Notes under the pieces: generated by a model
Told to the model about the DNA's origin: nothing
The model's input: only the letters and a program-made list of their open reading frames with translations
Databases searched by the model: none
From: a candidate division WOR-3 bacterium
Lineage (GTDB): Bacteria > Hydrothermota > Tepidihabitantia > SM23-42 > JAOAFX01
Direction of reading: 5' to 3'
NCBI GenBank assembly: GCA_039802205.1
Contig: JBDRWD010000016.1
Span: 1 to 44,958 of the forward strand
Length of the DNA stretch: 44,958 bases
Program-made: the position numbers and the translations under genes
Part shown: positions 8,217 to 15,918 of the stretch, in pieces
Numbering within the stretch: position 1 is the first letter of the stretch
How the letters are laid out: every line of letters begins with the position of its first letter

Positions 8217-9559
8217 TTCACCTCCCATCTATAGATACTCTGGTCTTTCTGGTCGTCTATTATTATTCCCAATTCTTTCATCTTATTCCTTATTTCATCA
8301 GCTAGACTATAATGCTTATTCTGGCGTAATTGACTTCTCACATCCAATACCAGTTCAATAAGCTTGGGTATCAATGCATCTTCACTCCGATTTTTTTCTT
8401 CCCGGAACCCCAAAATCTTAAGATAATGGCGGACACTTTCGGCGATGTCCGGTTCATTGGTTTCGTAGCCCTTGCGGACTAAATCGAATATTATCCCCAG
8501 TGCCTTTGGGGTATTCAGATCGTCATTAAGTGCCTCCACGAATTCCTCAAGGGCTTGATATTTTACTCCGTTGCGTCGCTTGGGGAAGCGGATGAGAAAA
8601 TTCTCTATCCGCGCATAGGCGGATTTTGCTTCGTCTAATCTTTCTTTAGCAAACTCTATCGGGCTCCGGTAATGGGTTTTTAATAAAAATAGCCGGATCA
8701 CATTTGCGGAATAATCTTTGATAATATCTTCCATCAGAAAATATCTTCCTGTTGACTTTGACATCTTCTCCCCGGTGATGTTCACCATCCCGTTGTGTAG
8801 CCAGTAATGGACGAATTCTTTGCCGGTGGCACCTTCAGACTGTGCAATTTCATTCTCATGGTGTGGAAATATTAAATCCGCACCTCCGGTATGGATATCA
8901 AATGTCTCGCCCAGATAATGCATGGACATTGCTGAACATTCGATATGCCAGCCGGGCCGGCCTTTACCCCAAGGACTCACCCAGTAGGGCTCTTGAGGTT
9001 TTGCAGATTTCCATAAGGCAAAGTCTAATGGATCTTCTTTTAATTCGGTAGGTTCAATCCGTGCTCCCACCTCGAGTTCATCAATACTCTTTTTAGAAAG
9101 TTTCCCATAGCCTGGGAAATTGCGGACCCGGTAATAGACATCGCCTCCCTTCTCATAGGCCAATCCTTTATCGAAAAGACGCTGGATCAATTCAATGATC
9201 TCCTCAATATGCTGGGAAGCCCGCGGGTAGTGATGGGGTTTTAGAATATTCAAATAGTCGCAAATCTGGAGATATTTTTGGATATTCTCTTCGGCAATTA
9301 TGCGCCAGTCCGAGTTCAATTCATACTGCCGGGCAATGATTTTATCATCCACATCCGTGAAGTTCTCAATTGATTTTACCTTATAGCCGAGGAATTCCAG
9401 CCAGCGGCGCAGAATATCACGGGTGATTGCGGCCCGAATATGGCCCACATGGGGTGGCCCCTGGACCGTCAAACCGCAGGAATAGATCCGCACCTGATCA
9501 TCGATTGGTCTAAATTCCTCAAGTCGCTGGGAGAGGGTATTGTATAACTTTAAACCCAT
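8213..9559 (-). CDS. cysS: Cysteinyl-tRNA synthetase
   Basis: Class I synthetase charging tRNA-Cys. The protein has 448 residues when started at ATG 9559, which has AGGAG 8 bases upstream; a longer reading from 9595 lacks such a site. Visible motifs: a zinc-binding cysteine in YSCGLTVQG, the HIGH-type [20 protein letters not shown] with further zinc ligands, [12 protein letters not shown], and the KMSKS loop in [10 protein letters not shown]. The C-terminal DALR-like helical domain follows. It starts 1 base after the HEAT-protein stop and overlaps efp by 4 bases (ATGA), so the genes are translationally coupled. Confidence 0.97.
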   Translation of the reverse strand: MGLKLYNTLSQRLEEFRPIDDQVRIYSCGLTVQGPPHVGHIRAAITRDILRRWLEFLGYKVKSIENFTDVDDKIIARQYELNSDWRIIAEENIQKYLQICDYLNILKPHHYPRASQHIEEIIELIQRLFDKGLAYEKGGDVYYRVRNFPGYGKLSKKSIDELEVGARIEPTELKEDPLDFALWKSAKPQEPYWVSPWGKGRPGWHIECSAMSMHYLGETFDIHTGGADLIFPHHENEIAQSEGATGKEFVHYWLHNGMVNITGEKMSKSTGRYFLMEDIIKDYSANVIRLFLLKTHYRSPIEFAKERLDEAKSAYARIENFLIRFPKRRNGVKYQALEEFVEALNDDLNTPKALGIIFDLVRKGYETNEPDIAESVRHYLKILGFREEKNRSEDALIPKLIELVLDVRSQLRQNKHYSLADEIRNKMKELGIIIDDQKDQSIYRWEVK

Positions 9560-9560
9560 T

Positions 9561-10559
9561 TTACAAACTCCTGAGATAGGCACTTGCTGCAGCAATCCTC
9601 ACTAAGGGATTTGAGGCGGAAAGCAATTCCGCAAAGAGTTTTAAATTCTCTTTTTTTTGATACTTCACTAAGGCATTTATTGCGCTGATCGAGACATTTA
9701 TATATTCATCCCGGCATGCCTCCTTCAAGGGTTCGTAGAAATCAGGAAGTGGAAATTTTTCGATCGTTTCCACAGCCCGTGTCCGGACAAAAGGGTCTGG
9801 AGACTGAAGGGCGGAAATCAAAACTTCAACACCTGTTTTATCGTTCAACAAAAGCAAGGCCTCGGCTGCGGCGATGCGTAATTCATAAGGGGTATCAGTG
9901 AATAATTCTTTGATATATGGAATTGCCGATGTATCTTTCAATTCTCCGAGGGCAAGGAGTGCCTGGGACCAGATCTCAATGTTTGGATTTTTGTAATCCA
10001 TTTCATTTTTTATAAAATTCTTCGCCTCCTTATTTCCCAACAATCCTAAGGTTTTTGCTGCGATGATCCGGACCAGGGGATCTGGATCCCTGAGTCCACC
10101 CACAATATTTTTAATATCTCTGAAATTACCCAATCCCTGGTAGGAGTATCTCCGAATCCTGGCAATCCGATCGTTAATACCCTGAAGGAGAACTTGATAA
10201 TAGGCAGTATCATTACTCAATGTGATAAGATGGTAGGCCTCAGCTTTCACCAGTGGATCAGAATCACCGGTCAATTTAAGTATCAAAGGAGAAAATTGGT
10301 TTTCTTTTAAAGAATAAAGGGCAACCAGCGCCGCCACCCGGGCGTCTTTACTTTCACTCTTTAAAATTTTATAGATAACTTCGTATCCCTCTTTATCACC
10401 AACCTCAATCAGGGCTTTTGCCGCATTCACCTGGACTATTTCCGATTTATCTTTTATCCCTTCTCTCAAGATGGTTAGAGCCCGCTCCTTAGGCGGCACA
10501 CCACAGCTGATAATCATTAGGAAAAGGACCGGCATCTTAGATAAAGTTTCACAGCGCAT
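9561..10559 (-). CDS. HEAT-repeat lipoprotein
   Basis: A 332-residue protein made almost wholly of HEAT-like repeats of ~30-35 residues. Each has an A/V-A-A-x-A-L helix and a D-P-L/F-V-R-x-x-A turn, for example SDPLVKAEA, PDPLVRIIAAKTLG and PDPFVRTRAVE. The N-terminus (basic KM, hydrophobic PVLFLMIIS, then C19) looks like a lipoprotein signal with lipobox IISC. I start it at ATG 10559, 7 bases after a consensus TATAAT; the upstream open frame lies within the promoter. It is the first gene of the cysS-efp-roadblock-comEC operon. HEAT repeats are protein-binding scaffolds; the partner is unknown. Confidence 0.85.
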   Translation of the reverse strand: MRCETLSKMPVLFLMIISCGVPPKERALTILREGIKDKSEIVQVNAAKALIEVGDKEGYEVIYKILKSESKDARVAALVALYSLKENQFSPLILKLTGDSDPLVKAEAYHLITLSNDTAYYQVLLQGINDRIARIRRYSYQGLGNFRDIKNIVGGLRDPDPLVRIIAAKTLGLLGNKEAKNFIKNEMDYKNPNIEIWSQALLALGELKDTSAIPYIKELFTDTPYELRIAAAEALLLLNDKTGVEVLISALQSPDPFVRTRAVETIEKFPLPDFYEPLKEACRDEYINVSISAINALVKYQKKENLKLFAELLSASNPLVRIAAASAYLRSL

Positions 10560-10566
10560 ACAATTT

Positions 10567-10594
10567 ATTATATTTAATTTGTAATCTATGTCAA
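10567..10594 (-). promoter_or_regulatory. Consensus promoter of the HEAT-cysS-efp-comEC operon
   Basis: On the minus strand, TTGACA (10594-10589), 16 bases and TATAAT (10572-10567) match consensus at all 12 positions. They are followed by 7 bases and ATG 10559, so the message is predicted to be leaderless. It lies back to back with the SDR promoter (10628-10655). Confidence 0.8.
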
Positions 10595-10627
10595 CCATTG
10601 AGCCTTTTTGTGAATATTCTTGCAAAC

Positions 10628-10655
10628 TTGATTACAAAAAAAATCTGATTATAAT
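10628..10655 (+). promoter_or_regulatory. Promoter of the SDR gene (leaderless geometry)
   Basis: TTGATT (10628-10633), 16 bases and TATAAT (10650-10655) are followed by 6 bases and then ATG at 10662, so transcription should start at the A of the ATG. No Shine-Dalgarno sequence is present. Confidence 0.75.
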
Positions 10656-10661
10656 CATCCC

Positions 10662-11420
10662 ATGCGGTTAGACTTGAGCAAGAATGTCATTCTTGTCACC
10701 GGTGCCACCGGGGGGATTGGTTCAACGATCGTCAAATTTCTCGGCGCCGCCGGCGCTACGATTGCAATCCATTATCACAAAAATAGGAAAAAGGCACTCG
10801 CCCTTGCCCGTGAAGTCGGAAACAATTCAAAGATATTTTATGCCGACCTTTCGCAACCCGAAGAGTGCAGGAATTTGATTAAAGAAGTTTTGCAAGAATA
10901 CGAACGGCTGGATACTTTGGTGAATAATGCCGGAATATATAAATCTTCACCACTCGACCGGAATATCAAAAGATGGTTACGGGACTGGGAAGAGACCATC
11001 GCCATTAATCTCACCTCTGTGGCTGTTTTATGCCGGGAAGCTGTGAAATACTTCCAAAAATCTGGTGGGGGTAGAATAATAAATATCGCTTCACGTGCGG
11101 CATTTCGTGGTGAGGATAAAGACCACTGGGCTTATGGTGCAGCAAAGGGCGGAGTCGTTACTTTAAGCCGAACGATCGCAAAAGAATACGGCAAAGATAA
11201 TATCAAGTGTTTTGTCATCGCCCCAGGGTTTGTAAAAACTCGGATGATCAATGGGTATATAAAGAAATTTGGTTGCAAAAGGATAATTGAAAGCCTTGCT
11301 TTGAATCAACTAACCCGACCTGAGGATGTAGCACCTGCAGTGCTCTTCCTCGCCAGTGGCTTTATGGATCACGCCACTGGCTGCACTATTGATATCAATG
11401 CCGGGAGTTATCTGAGGTAA
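10662..11420 (+). CDS. Short-chain dehydrogenase/reductase, FabG-like
   Basis: A 252-residue classical SDR oxidoreductase. It shows the NAD(P)-binding TGATGGIG near the N-terminus, LVNNAG, the catalytic serine in IASRAAF, and the YxxxK pair in AYGAAKGG. The C-terminus (TGCTIDINAGSYLR) matches the FabG-like pattern. It may be a 3-oxoacyl-ACP reductase or another keto-reductase; substrate residues do not decide this. It is transcribed alone from a leaderless promoter, and the his leader begins about 400 bases downstream. No terminator hairpin lies immediately after the stop. Confidence 0.9.
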   Translation: MRLDLSKNVILVTGATGGIGSTIVKFLGAAGATIAIHYHKNRKKALALAREVGNNSKIFYADLSQPEECRNLIKEVLQEYERLDTLVNNAGIYKSSPLDRNIKRWLRDWEETIAINLTSVAVLCREAVKYFQKSGGGRIINIASRAAFRGEDKDHWAYGAAKGGVVTLSRTIAKEYGKDNIKCFVIAPGFVKTRMINGYIKKFGCKRIIESLALNQLTRPEDVAPAVLFLASGFMDHATGCTIDINAGSYLR

Positions 11421-11555
11421 GGAATCAAAGGCCTGCATCGGGCGGATCGATCTAACAAATATCGAAAATCTGATTTCGCTATCACCACATTCTATTTGAG
11501 TTCTCTCCATTTTTTGTCAAATTATTTTTTATGTGCACTGGATTATTAGAGTAGC

Positions 11556-11573
11556 CGCACCCTTCAGGGTGCG
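11556..11573. repeat. REP-like palindrome
   Basis: CGCACCCT and AGGGTGCG form a perfect 8-bp inverted repeat with a 2-base centre. It lies 136 bases after the SDR stop, so it may also serve as a transcription stop, although no T tract follows. It resembles the other palindromic cores of this window in size and flanking GTAG. Confidence 0.6.
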
Positions 11574-11583
11574 AAGTACTTTG

Positions 11584-11789
11584 GGATTTAAAAAAATTTA
11601 TCCGCAGGCTAAAGCCTGCGCCTACCATTTTATCGGTTACCACCCAAGAATTTCAGGTTGGCATTTTTTATTTATGCAAGGCTAGAGTCTTGCCTTACAA
11701 AAATTCCAACGCTAAATCATTGATTACCCTTACAAATCTTGCCCATGAGTTTATTGTTCTTTCACAAGATAATGGAGAGGACTCAGACA
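11584..11789. repeat. Dispersed repeat copy B2, inverted relative to B1
   Basis: The reverse complement matches 134-328 over most of its length. It carries two palindromic cores: CGCAGGCTAAAGCCTGCG (11603-11620) and GCAAGGCTAGAGTCTTGC (11676-11693, one mismatch). A frame without ATG stays open across it from 11555 to 11863 and also overlaps the his promoter. Part of that frame (SNAKSLITLTNLA) is conserved in B1, but I regard this as repeat conservation and not as a gene. Confidence 0.75.
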
Positions 11790-11798
11790 TTTTACCTC

Positions 11799-11826
11799 TT
11801 GACGAAAAAGAATTTTTAGATATAAT
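11799..11826 (+). promoter_or_regulatory. Promoter of the his-trp-aro operon
   Basis: TTGACG (11799-11804), a 16-base spacer and TATAAT (11821-11826) match consensus at 11 of 12 positions. The -10 is followed by 6 bases and then the GTG start of the leader ORF at 11833. This is the same spacing as at other leaderless starts in the window. No other equally good promoter lies between here and hisG. Confidence 0.75.
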
Positions 11827-11832
11827 TCTTCC

Positions 11833-11913
11833 GTGGTTAAGATTTTGCAGCACATCGGAATAGATAACGATTGCCCAACTCGGGCAAAGGTCACTTCTTT
11901 AAATCTTAACCAC
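11833..11913 (+). promoter_or_regulatory. Long-range 13-bp helix in the operon leader RNA
   Basis: The first 13 bases of the predicted transcript, GTGGTTAAGATTT (11833-11845), are perfectly complementary to AAATCTTAACCAC (11901-11913). The start codon GTG pairs with the first control His codon (CAC, 11911-11913). A shorter alternative partner TTAACCAC occurs at 11933-11940 and ends with another control His codon. Inside the loop, TTGCCC and GGGCAA (11871-11886) form a 6-bp hairpin. A ribosome on the control codons would disrupt this helix. The pairing could also limit initiation to the first ribosome. Confidence 0.55.
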
Positions 11914-11970
11914 AACCACCCCACATTCTCCTTTAACCACTACTGGTATTGGCACTTCCGGGCCCAATAA
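11833..11970 (+). CDS. Leader peptide rich in His, Phe, Tyr and Trp (attenuator)
   Basis: A 45-codon ORF beginning with GTG at 11833 and ending with TAA at 11968-11970. Its GTG lies 6 bases after the operon's -10, so it is the first codon of a leaderless transcript. Residues 27-42 read HNHPTFSFNHYWYWHF: four His, three Phe, two Tyr and two Trp in 16 residues. The first 26 residues contain only one His and no aromatics. Downstream lie his, trp, tyr and common aromatic genes, so the codons match the pathway products. By analogy with E. coli his, trp and pheA leaders, ribosome stalling here should report shortage of the charged tRNAs. The ORF's last codons form the 5' arm of the terminator hairpin. 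This is sequence inference; no close homologue is known to me. Confidence 0.8.
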   Translation: MVKILQHIGIDNDCPTRAKVTSLNLNHNHPTFSFNHYWYWHFRAQ

Positions 11971-12012
11971 GGGTCATAATCCTTTTTGGTCCCGGAAGTG
12001 CCACATCTTTTT
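11951..12012 (+). terminator. Attenuator terminator hairpin before hisG
   Basis: GGCACTTCCGGGCCCAA (11951-11967) pairs with TTGGTCCCGGAAGTGCC (11986-12002) at 16 of 17 positions. The loop is 18 bases, and five T residues follow at 12008-12012. The 5' arm is the coding sequence for the last leader residues, including a His and a Phe codon, and the leader stop codon is the first triplet of the loop. A ribosome stalled on the nearby Tyr, Trp, His and Phe codons would physically cover the 5' arm and favour read-through. The alternative pairing of 11889-11897 with the 3' arm (8 bp, one bulge) could act as an antiterminator. The T tract starts 5 bases after the stem, so efficiency is uncertain. hisG follows 77 bases later. 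Confidence 0.7.
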
Positions 12013-12089
12013 CCCTCATAGACAACCCTAAATTCTAAAAAAGCAAAAAAAATAGAATTTAAGCTTTATGACAGAAAAAGGAGGTACGA

Positions 12090-12944
12090 TTGAAAAGATT
12101 GAAATTGGTCATCCCTAAGGGCAGCATCTTTGAGAATGTGGTGAGGCTCTTCTCTGATGCCGGCATTCAGATAAAAACCGATGAACGGATATATCGACCA
12201 TTTGTGAATGACCCGGAAATCCAGATAAAAATATTAAGACCCCAAAATATTCCGGACCTGATTGAAATCGGAGCCCACGATGCTGGCTTCACCGGCAAAG
12301 ATTGGGTGGTAGAATCGGCAGCAGAGGTTATTGAGGTGCTTGACTTAAAATTAGACCCGGTCCGGATTGTTGCAGCAATCCCCGAGGAAATGGATGTGAA
12401 GGTGTTACGCCGAAGAAAAATTATCGTCGCCTCCGAGTATGAAAGATTGACAAAAGAATTCCTGAGAAAAGAGGGATTTGAATATAAATTCCTCCGCACC
12501 TATGGGGCAACTGAAGTCTTCCCGCCCGAAGATGCTGATATGATCATTGATAATACCGCCACCGGCACGACGTTAAAGGAGCATAATTTAAAGATCTATA
12601 AAATACTCATGGATTCCACCACCCGGTTTATTGCATCCCGAAATGCCCTTAATGATCCCTGGAAGAAAAATAAAATTGAAGAATTGAAGATGCTCTTTCA
12701 GGCTGTCCTTGATGCGCGGGAACGGGTGATGTTGGAGATGAATGTGCCCAAGGAGAAGTTTGACCGGATTGTAAAAATTCTGCCTTGTATGCGCGCTCCC
12801 ACTGTGGCGCCGTTATATGGTGAAAAAGGATTCGCAGTGAAAGTGGCAGTGCGGAAGAATGAGGTAATAAAACTCATTCCCCAATTAAAGAGACTCGGGG
12901 CAACTGACATATTGGAATACGAATTCCGAAAGGTGGTAGTATGA
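12090..12944 (+). CDS. hisG: ATP phosphoribosyltransferase, long form
   Basis: First step of histidine synthesis: joins ATP and PRPP to phosphoribosyl-ATP, usually feedback-inhibited by histidine. At 284 residues this is the long HisG form. The two-lobe catalytic domain includes DMIIDNTATGTTLKEH, the PRPP-binding segment near residues 150-165. The C-terminal ~75 residues form an ACT-like regulatory domain (MRAPTVAPLYGEKGFAVKVAV), so HisZ is not needed. The start is TTG at 12090 with AAAGGAGGT just upstream; the nearby ATG at 12068 is out of frame. It overlaps hisC by 4 bases (ATGA). It is the first structural gene after the leader attenuator. Confidence 0.97.
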   Translation: MKRLKLVIPKGSIFENVVRLFSDAGIQIKTDERIYRPFVNDPEIQIKILRPQNIPDLIEIGAHDAGFTGKDWVVESAAEVIEVLDLKLDPVRIVAAIPEEMDVKVLRRRKIIVASEYERLTKEFLRKEGFEYKFLRTYGATEVFPPEDADMIIDNTATGTTLKEHNLKIYKILMDSTTRFIASRNALNDPWKKNKIEELKMLFQAVLDARERVMLEMNVPKEKFDRIVKILPCMRAPTVAPLYGEKGFAVKVAVRKNEVIKLIPQLKRLGATDILEYEFRKVVV

Positions 12945-13999
12945 TCAATCTCAAAAAAGTTATAATTAAGCTCCCCCCTTACGAAGTTCCGCAGGAGGCG
13001 TTGATAAAACTAAATCAGAACGAATCGCCTTATGATATACCCGAGGAATGCAAAAAAGAAATACTCGAGCAAATGGAAAGAGTCTCATGGAACCGTTATC
13101 CGCCTGAAGATCCCACGGATTTAATAAAGGCACTGGCTGATTATACACAGCATCCTCCAGAAGGGATTGTCATTGGTAACGGGTCTAATGAATTGATCCT
13201 TGCCAGTATGCTGGCAACCTGCAATAAGGGTGACAGTGTCACTGTGGTGCGACCAGGTTTTGCCCTCTATCCGTATCTTGCAAAAATTTTGCAGTTGAAA
13301 TTGCGTGAAGTGCGACTAAGAAAGGATTTTTCATTCAATATTGGTCGGCTGTTGCGAAATGCACACCAGTCCAAGGTCTTATATCTTGCAACTCCCAACA
13401 ATCCTACAGGAACGACGCTTGAGCTTGAACAAATAGCAAACCTTGCCAGTGTTAGACAGTGTATGATTGTAGTAGATGAAGCCTATTATGAATTCCATGG
13501 ACAAACCGCTCAGCGTTTAACTCTTAAATACCCTAATCTTTTGATTCTACGAACTTTTTCCAAAGCCTTTGGCCTCGCTGGCATTCGGCTGGGCTATCTC
13601 CTTGCCCACCCAGATGTGGCAAAACAGATCGTTAAGGCAAAACTACCTTTTTCGGTTGGCACATTTCCGATTCTGGTCGCGAGTTGCTTATTACACCGGA
13701 AAAATTTGATTGATGAAACGGTAAGAATGATAATATCAGAACGTACATTCCTCTTTGAAGGGTTAAAAAATATCCCGGGGATCAAACCGATTCCCTCTCG
13801 TGCCAATTTTATCTTGTTCGTACTCCAGGGACTTTCTGCAGATATGGTCTTCCGAAGATTGTATGAAAAAGGAATATTGGTCCGCAAATTCAGTCATCCT
13901 GAGTTAAAAAATATGCTCCGGGTTACCGTGGGCAGGCATGATGAAAATAGCACTTTTTTAGCCGAATTAGGCAAAATCATTGGAGGGTTGAATGCGTAA
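12941..13999 (+). CDS. hisC: Histidinol-phosphate aminotransferase
   Basis: PLP-dependent fold-type I aminotransferase making histidinol phosphate from imidazole acetol phosphate and glutamate. The protein has 352 residues. Visible are NQNESPY near the N-terminus, GNGSNELI, TPNNPTG, VVDEAYYEF, and the PLP lysine K208 in TFSKAFGLAGIRLGY. HisC family members can also transaminate aromatic keto acids. No separate aromatic aminotransferase lies in this operon, so a dual role for Tyr and Phe is possible but not shown. It overlaps hisG by 4 bases and hisB by 8. Confidence 0.95.
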   Translation: MINLKKVIIKLPPYEVPQEALIKLNQNESPYDIPEECKKEILEQMERVSWNRYPPEDPTDLIKALADYTQHPPEGIVIGNGSNELILASMLATCNKGDSVTVVRPGFALYPYLAKILQLKLREVRLRKDFSFNIGRLLRNAHQSKVLYLATPNNPTGTTLELEQIANLASVRQCMIVVDEAYYEFHGQTAQRLTLKYPNLLILRTFSKAFGLAGIRLGYLLAHPDVAKQIVKAKLPFSVGTFPILVASCLLHRKNLIDETVRMIISERTFLFEGLKNIPGIKPIPSRANFILFVLQGLSADMVFRRLYEKGILVRKFSHPELKNMLRVTVGRHDENSTFLAELGKIIGGLNA

Positions 14000-14573
14000 A
14001 TCCCAAATAAAAAGAAAGACTCGCGAAACCCAAATCGTTCTGAAGTTAACGATCGAGGGCAAAGGTCGGTATGATATCACTTCTCCGATTGGCTTTTTGA
14101 CGCACATGCTGGAAACGATAAGTCAGCACAGTGGATTTGACATCATAGCCCAGATAAATGGTAATTCACATGTGGACCAACACCATATTGTAGAAGATAC
14201 CGGCTTGTGTCTGGGGCTTGCCTTGAGCGAAGCACTGGGGAATAAAAAGGGGATCAGGCGTGCAGGCTTCTTTATCCATCCGATGGATGAAGCCTTGGCA
14301 TTAGTGGCATTGGATCTTTCGGGCAGGAGTTTTTTAAGGTTTGCGGCAAATTTCCGTAATAAAAAGCTTGGCGATTTTGAAGTGGATACCACCGAAGACT
14401 TCTTTGCAGGCTTTGTAACCGGTTGTCCCTGTTCTCTCCATATTGAATTGCTCTCGGGAAGGTCTGACCACCATAAGATTGAAGCCATCTTTAAGGCATT
14501 CGCCCGGGCACTAAAGGGTGCATGTACAAAAGGAAACATCCGGGCAGTGCCCAGCACAAAGGGGATTTTATGA
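13992..14573 (+). CDS. hisB: Imidazoleglycerol-phosphate dehydratase
   Basis: Monofunctional HisB dehydratase of 193 residues, converting imidazole glycerol phosphate to imidazole acetol phosphate. Duplicated metal-binding histidine motifs are visible: HHIVEDTG in the first half and SDHHKIEAIFKA in the second, with FLTHMLETISQHSGFD near the N-terminus. It has no histidinol-phosphatase domain, unlike E. coli HisB, so that step must be encoded elsewhere. It overlaps hisC by 8 bases, with GGAGGG just upstream, and overlaps hisH by 4 bases (ATGA). Confidence 0.97.
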   Translation: MRKSQIKRKTRETQIVLKLTIEGKGRYDITSPIGFLTHMLETISQHSGFDIIAQINGNSHVDQHHIVEDTGLCLGLALSEALGNKKGIRRAGFFIHPMDEALALVALDLSGRSFLRFAANFRNKKLGDFEVDTTEDFFAGFVTGCPCSLHIELLSGRSDHHKIEAIFKAFARALKGACTKGNIRAVPSTKGIL

Positions 14574-15169
14574 TCGGAATCATTGATTATGGTGCGGGAA
14601 ATCTGCACTCGGTTAAAAATGCCCTTGAGTATCTCGGATTCCCAACTCGTTTTATCAAAAAGCCTGGTGCTATCAAATCCGCTGATAGAATCATCCTCCC
14701 AGGGGTGGGTGCTTTCGGCTTCGCGGTTGAACGATTAAAAACTTCAGGACTCTTTGATGCCCTCAATGATTATCTCCTTGCCAACCGACCATTTCTGGGG
14801 ATCTGTCTGGGAATGCAATTGTTGTTTGAGTCGAGCGAAGAGTCGCCGGGAGTAAAAGGCTTTGGTATCCTGCCGGGTCGCATCAAAAGATTTCAAAACT
14901 ATAAAATCCCCCAGATCGGTTGGAACCGGGTTAAAGTGATAAGAAAATCAAATATCATCGATGCTGCCAGAGAAGAGCCTTTCTTCTACTTTCTCCATAG
15001 CTATTATGTTACAACTCACCGAAATGAATCGATTGTGGGCATTACTGAATACGGAATAGCGTATCCTTCAATCATCGCCAGCGGGAATATTTATGGAGTC
15101 CAGTTTCATCCCGAAAAGAGCGGTGAAGAAGGTTTAAGGCTATTAAAAAACTGGGTGATAAGATGCTGA
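14570..15169 (+). CDS. hisH: Imidazole glycerol phosphate synthase, glutaminase subunit
   Basis: Class I glutamine amidotransferase of 199 residues that feeds ammonia to HisF. The N-terminus [16 protein letters not shown] is typical. The nucleophile cysteine is in [11 protein letters not shown] and the catalytic His-Glu in [10 protein letters not shown] start at ATG 14570, which overlaps the hisB stop as ATGA and follows AAAGGGGA; an upstream in-frame start at 14522 would lie deep inside hisB. It overlaps hisF by 7 bases, keeping the two subunits of one enzyme coupled. Confidence 0.97.
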   Translation: MIGIIDYGAGNLHSVKNALEYLGFPTRFIKKPGAIKSADRIILPGVGAFGFAVERLKTSGLFDALNDYLLANRPFLGICLGMQLLFESSEESPGVKGFGILPGRIKRFQNYKIPQIGWNRVKVIRKSNIIDAAREEPFFYFLHSYYVTTHRNESIVGITEYGIAYPSIIASGNIYGVQFHPEKSGEEGLRLLKNWVIRC

Positions 15170-15918
15170 CCATAAGAATCATTCCCTGTCTCGATGTGGA
15201 TAAAGGAAAAGTTGTGAAAGGAAGACAATTTATGGATTTAAAATACGCCGGAGATCCTGTAGACCTTGCTAAGTATTACAATGATCTTGGTGCCGATGAG
15301 TTAATCTTTCTTGATGTGACCGCCTCGGTTGAAAAGAGAAAAACGATGCTCAGGGTTGTAGAAAAGGTGGCAAAGAATGTATTCATACCATTCTGCGTCG
15401 GTGGTGGGATAAGAACTGTGGAGGATATGCGAAATCTACTCCATGCCGGAGCAGATAAGATTGCGATATGCACCGCCGCACTAAGAAACCCTGATTTGAT
15501 AAAAATGGGCGCAGAATTATTCGGTTCCCAGTGTATCGTCGTTTCCATCGATGCCAAGAGGGCCAAAAAAACCTGGCATTGCTTTACCCATGGCGGCCGG
15601 ATCGATTCCGGTTGGGACGCCATAAAATGGGCAAGGTTATGCGCACATCTTGGTGCCGGTGAAATTCTATTAAACTCTATAGATCGGGATGGTACCCAAT
15701 TGGGCTATGATATTGAATTAACAAGGTCGATAAGTTCTCAGATAAAAATCCCGGTGATCGCCTCCGGAGGTGCGGGTAATTTGACCCAGATCTATCAGGT
15801 TATAAAATATGGCAAGGCTGATGCCGTGCTTCTCGCCTCGGCACTCCATTACAAAAAACTCACTATCCAGAGGATAAAAAGTTATTTAAAAAGAAAGGGG
15901 GTAAGTGTAAGATGGTGA
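15163..15918 (+). CDS. hisF: Imidazole glycerol phosphate synthase, cyclase subunit
   Basis: A (beta/alpha)8 barrel of 251 residues that uses HisH-derived ammonia to close the imidazole ring and release AICAR. The catalytic aspartates are in [14 protein letters not shown] at the N-terminus and VVSIDAKR mid-protein. [13 protein letters not shown] and VIASGGAG are the phosphate-binding segments. It overlaps hisH by 7 bases and the hisAI fusion by 7. Confidence 0.98.
   Translation: MLTIRIIPCLDVDKGKVVKGRQFMDLKYAGDPVDLAKYYNDLGADELIFLDVTASVEKRKTMLRVVEKVAKNVFIPFCVGGGIRTVEDMRNLLHAGADKIAICTAALRNPDLIKMGAELFGSQCIVVSIDAKRAKKTWHCFTHGGRIDSGWDAIKWARLCAHLGAGEILLNSIDRDGTQLGYDIELTRSISSQIKIPVIASGGAGNLTQIYQVIKYGKADAVLLASALHYKKLTIQRIKSYLKRKGVSVRW

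Noticed and set aside
12029-12061. AT-only inverted repeat TAAATTCTA/TAGAATTTA before hisG as a terminator
   Set aside because: It has no G-C pairs and no T tract after it; too weak to terminate. It may only affect access to the hisG ribosome site.
11421-12089. T-box or known amino acid riboswitch before hisG
   Set aside because: No T-box sequence, specifier loop or known aptamer core was found; the biased ORF plus terminator explains the region better.
12068-12112. ATG at 12068 as hisG start
   Set aside because: It is out of frame with hisG and stops early; TTG 12090 with AAAGGAGGT is in frame.
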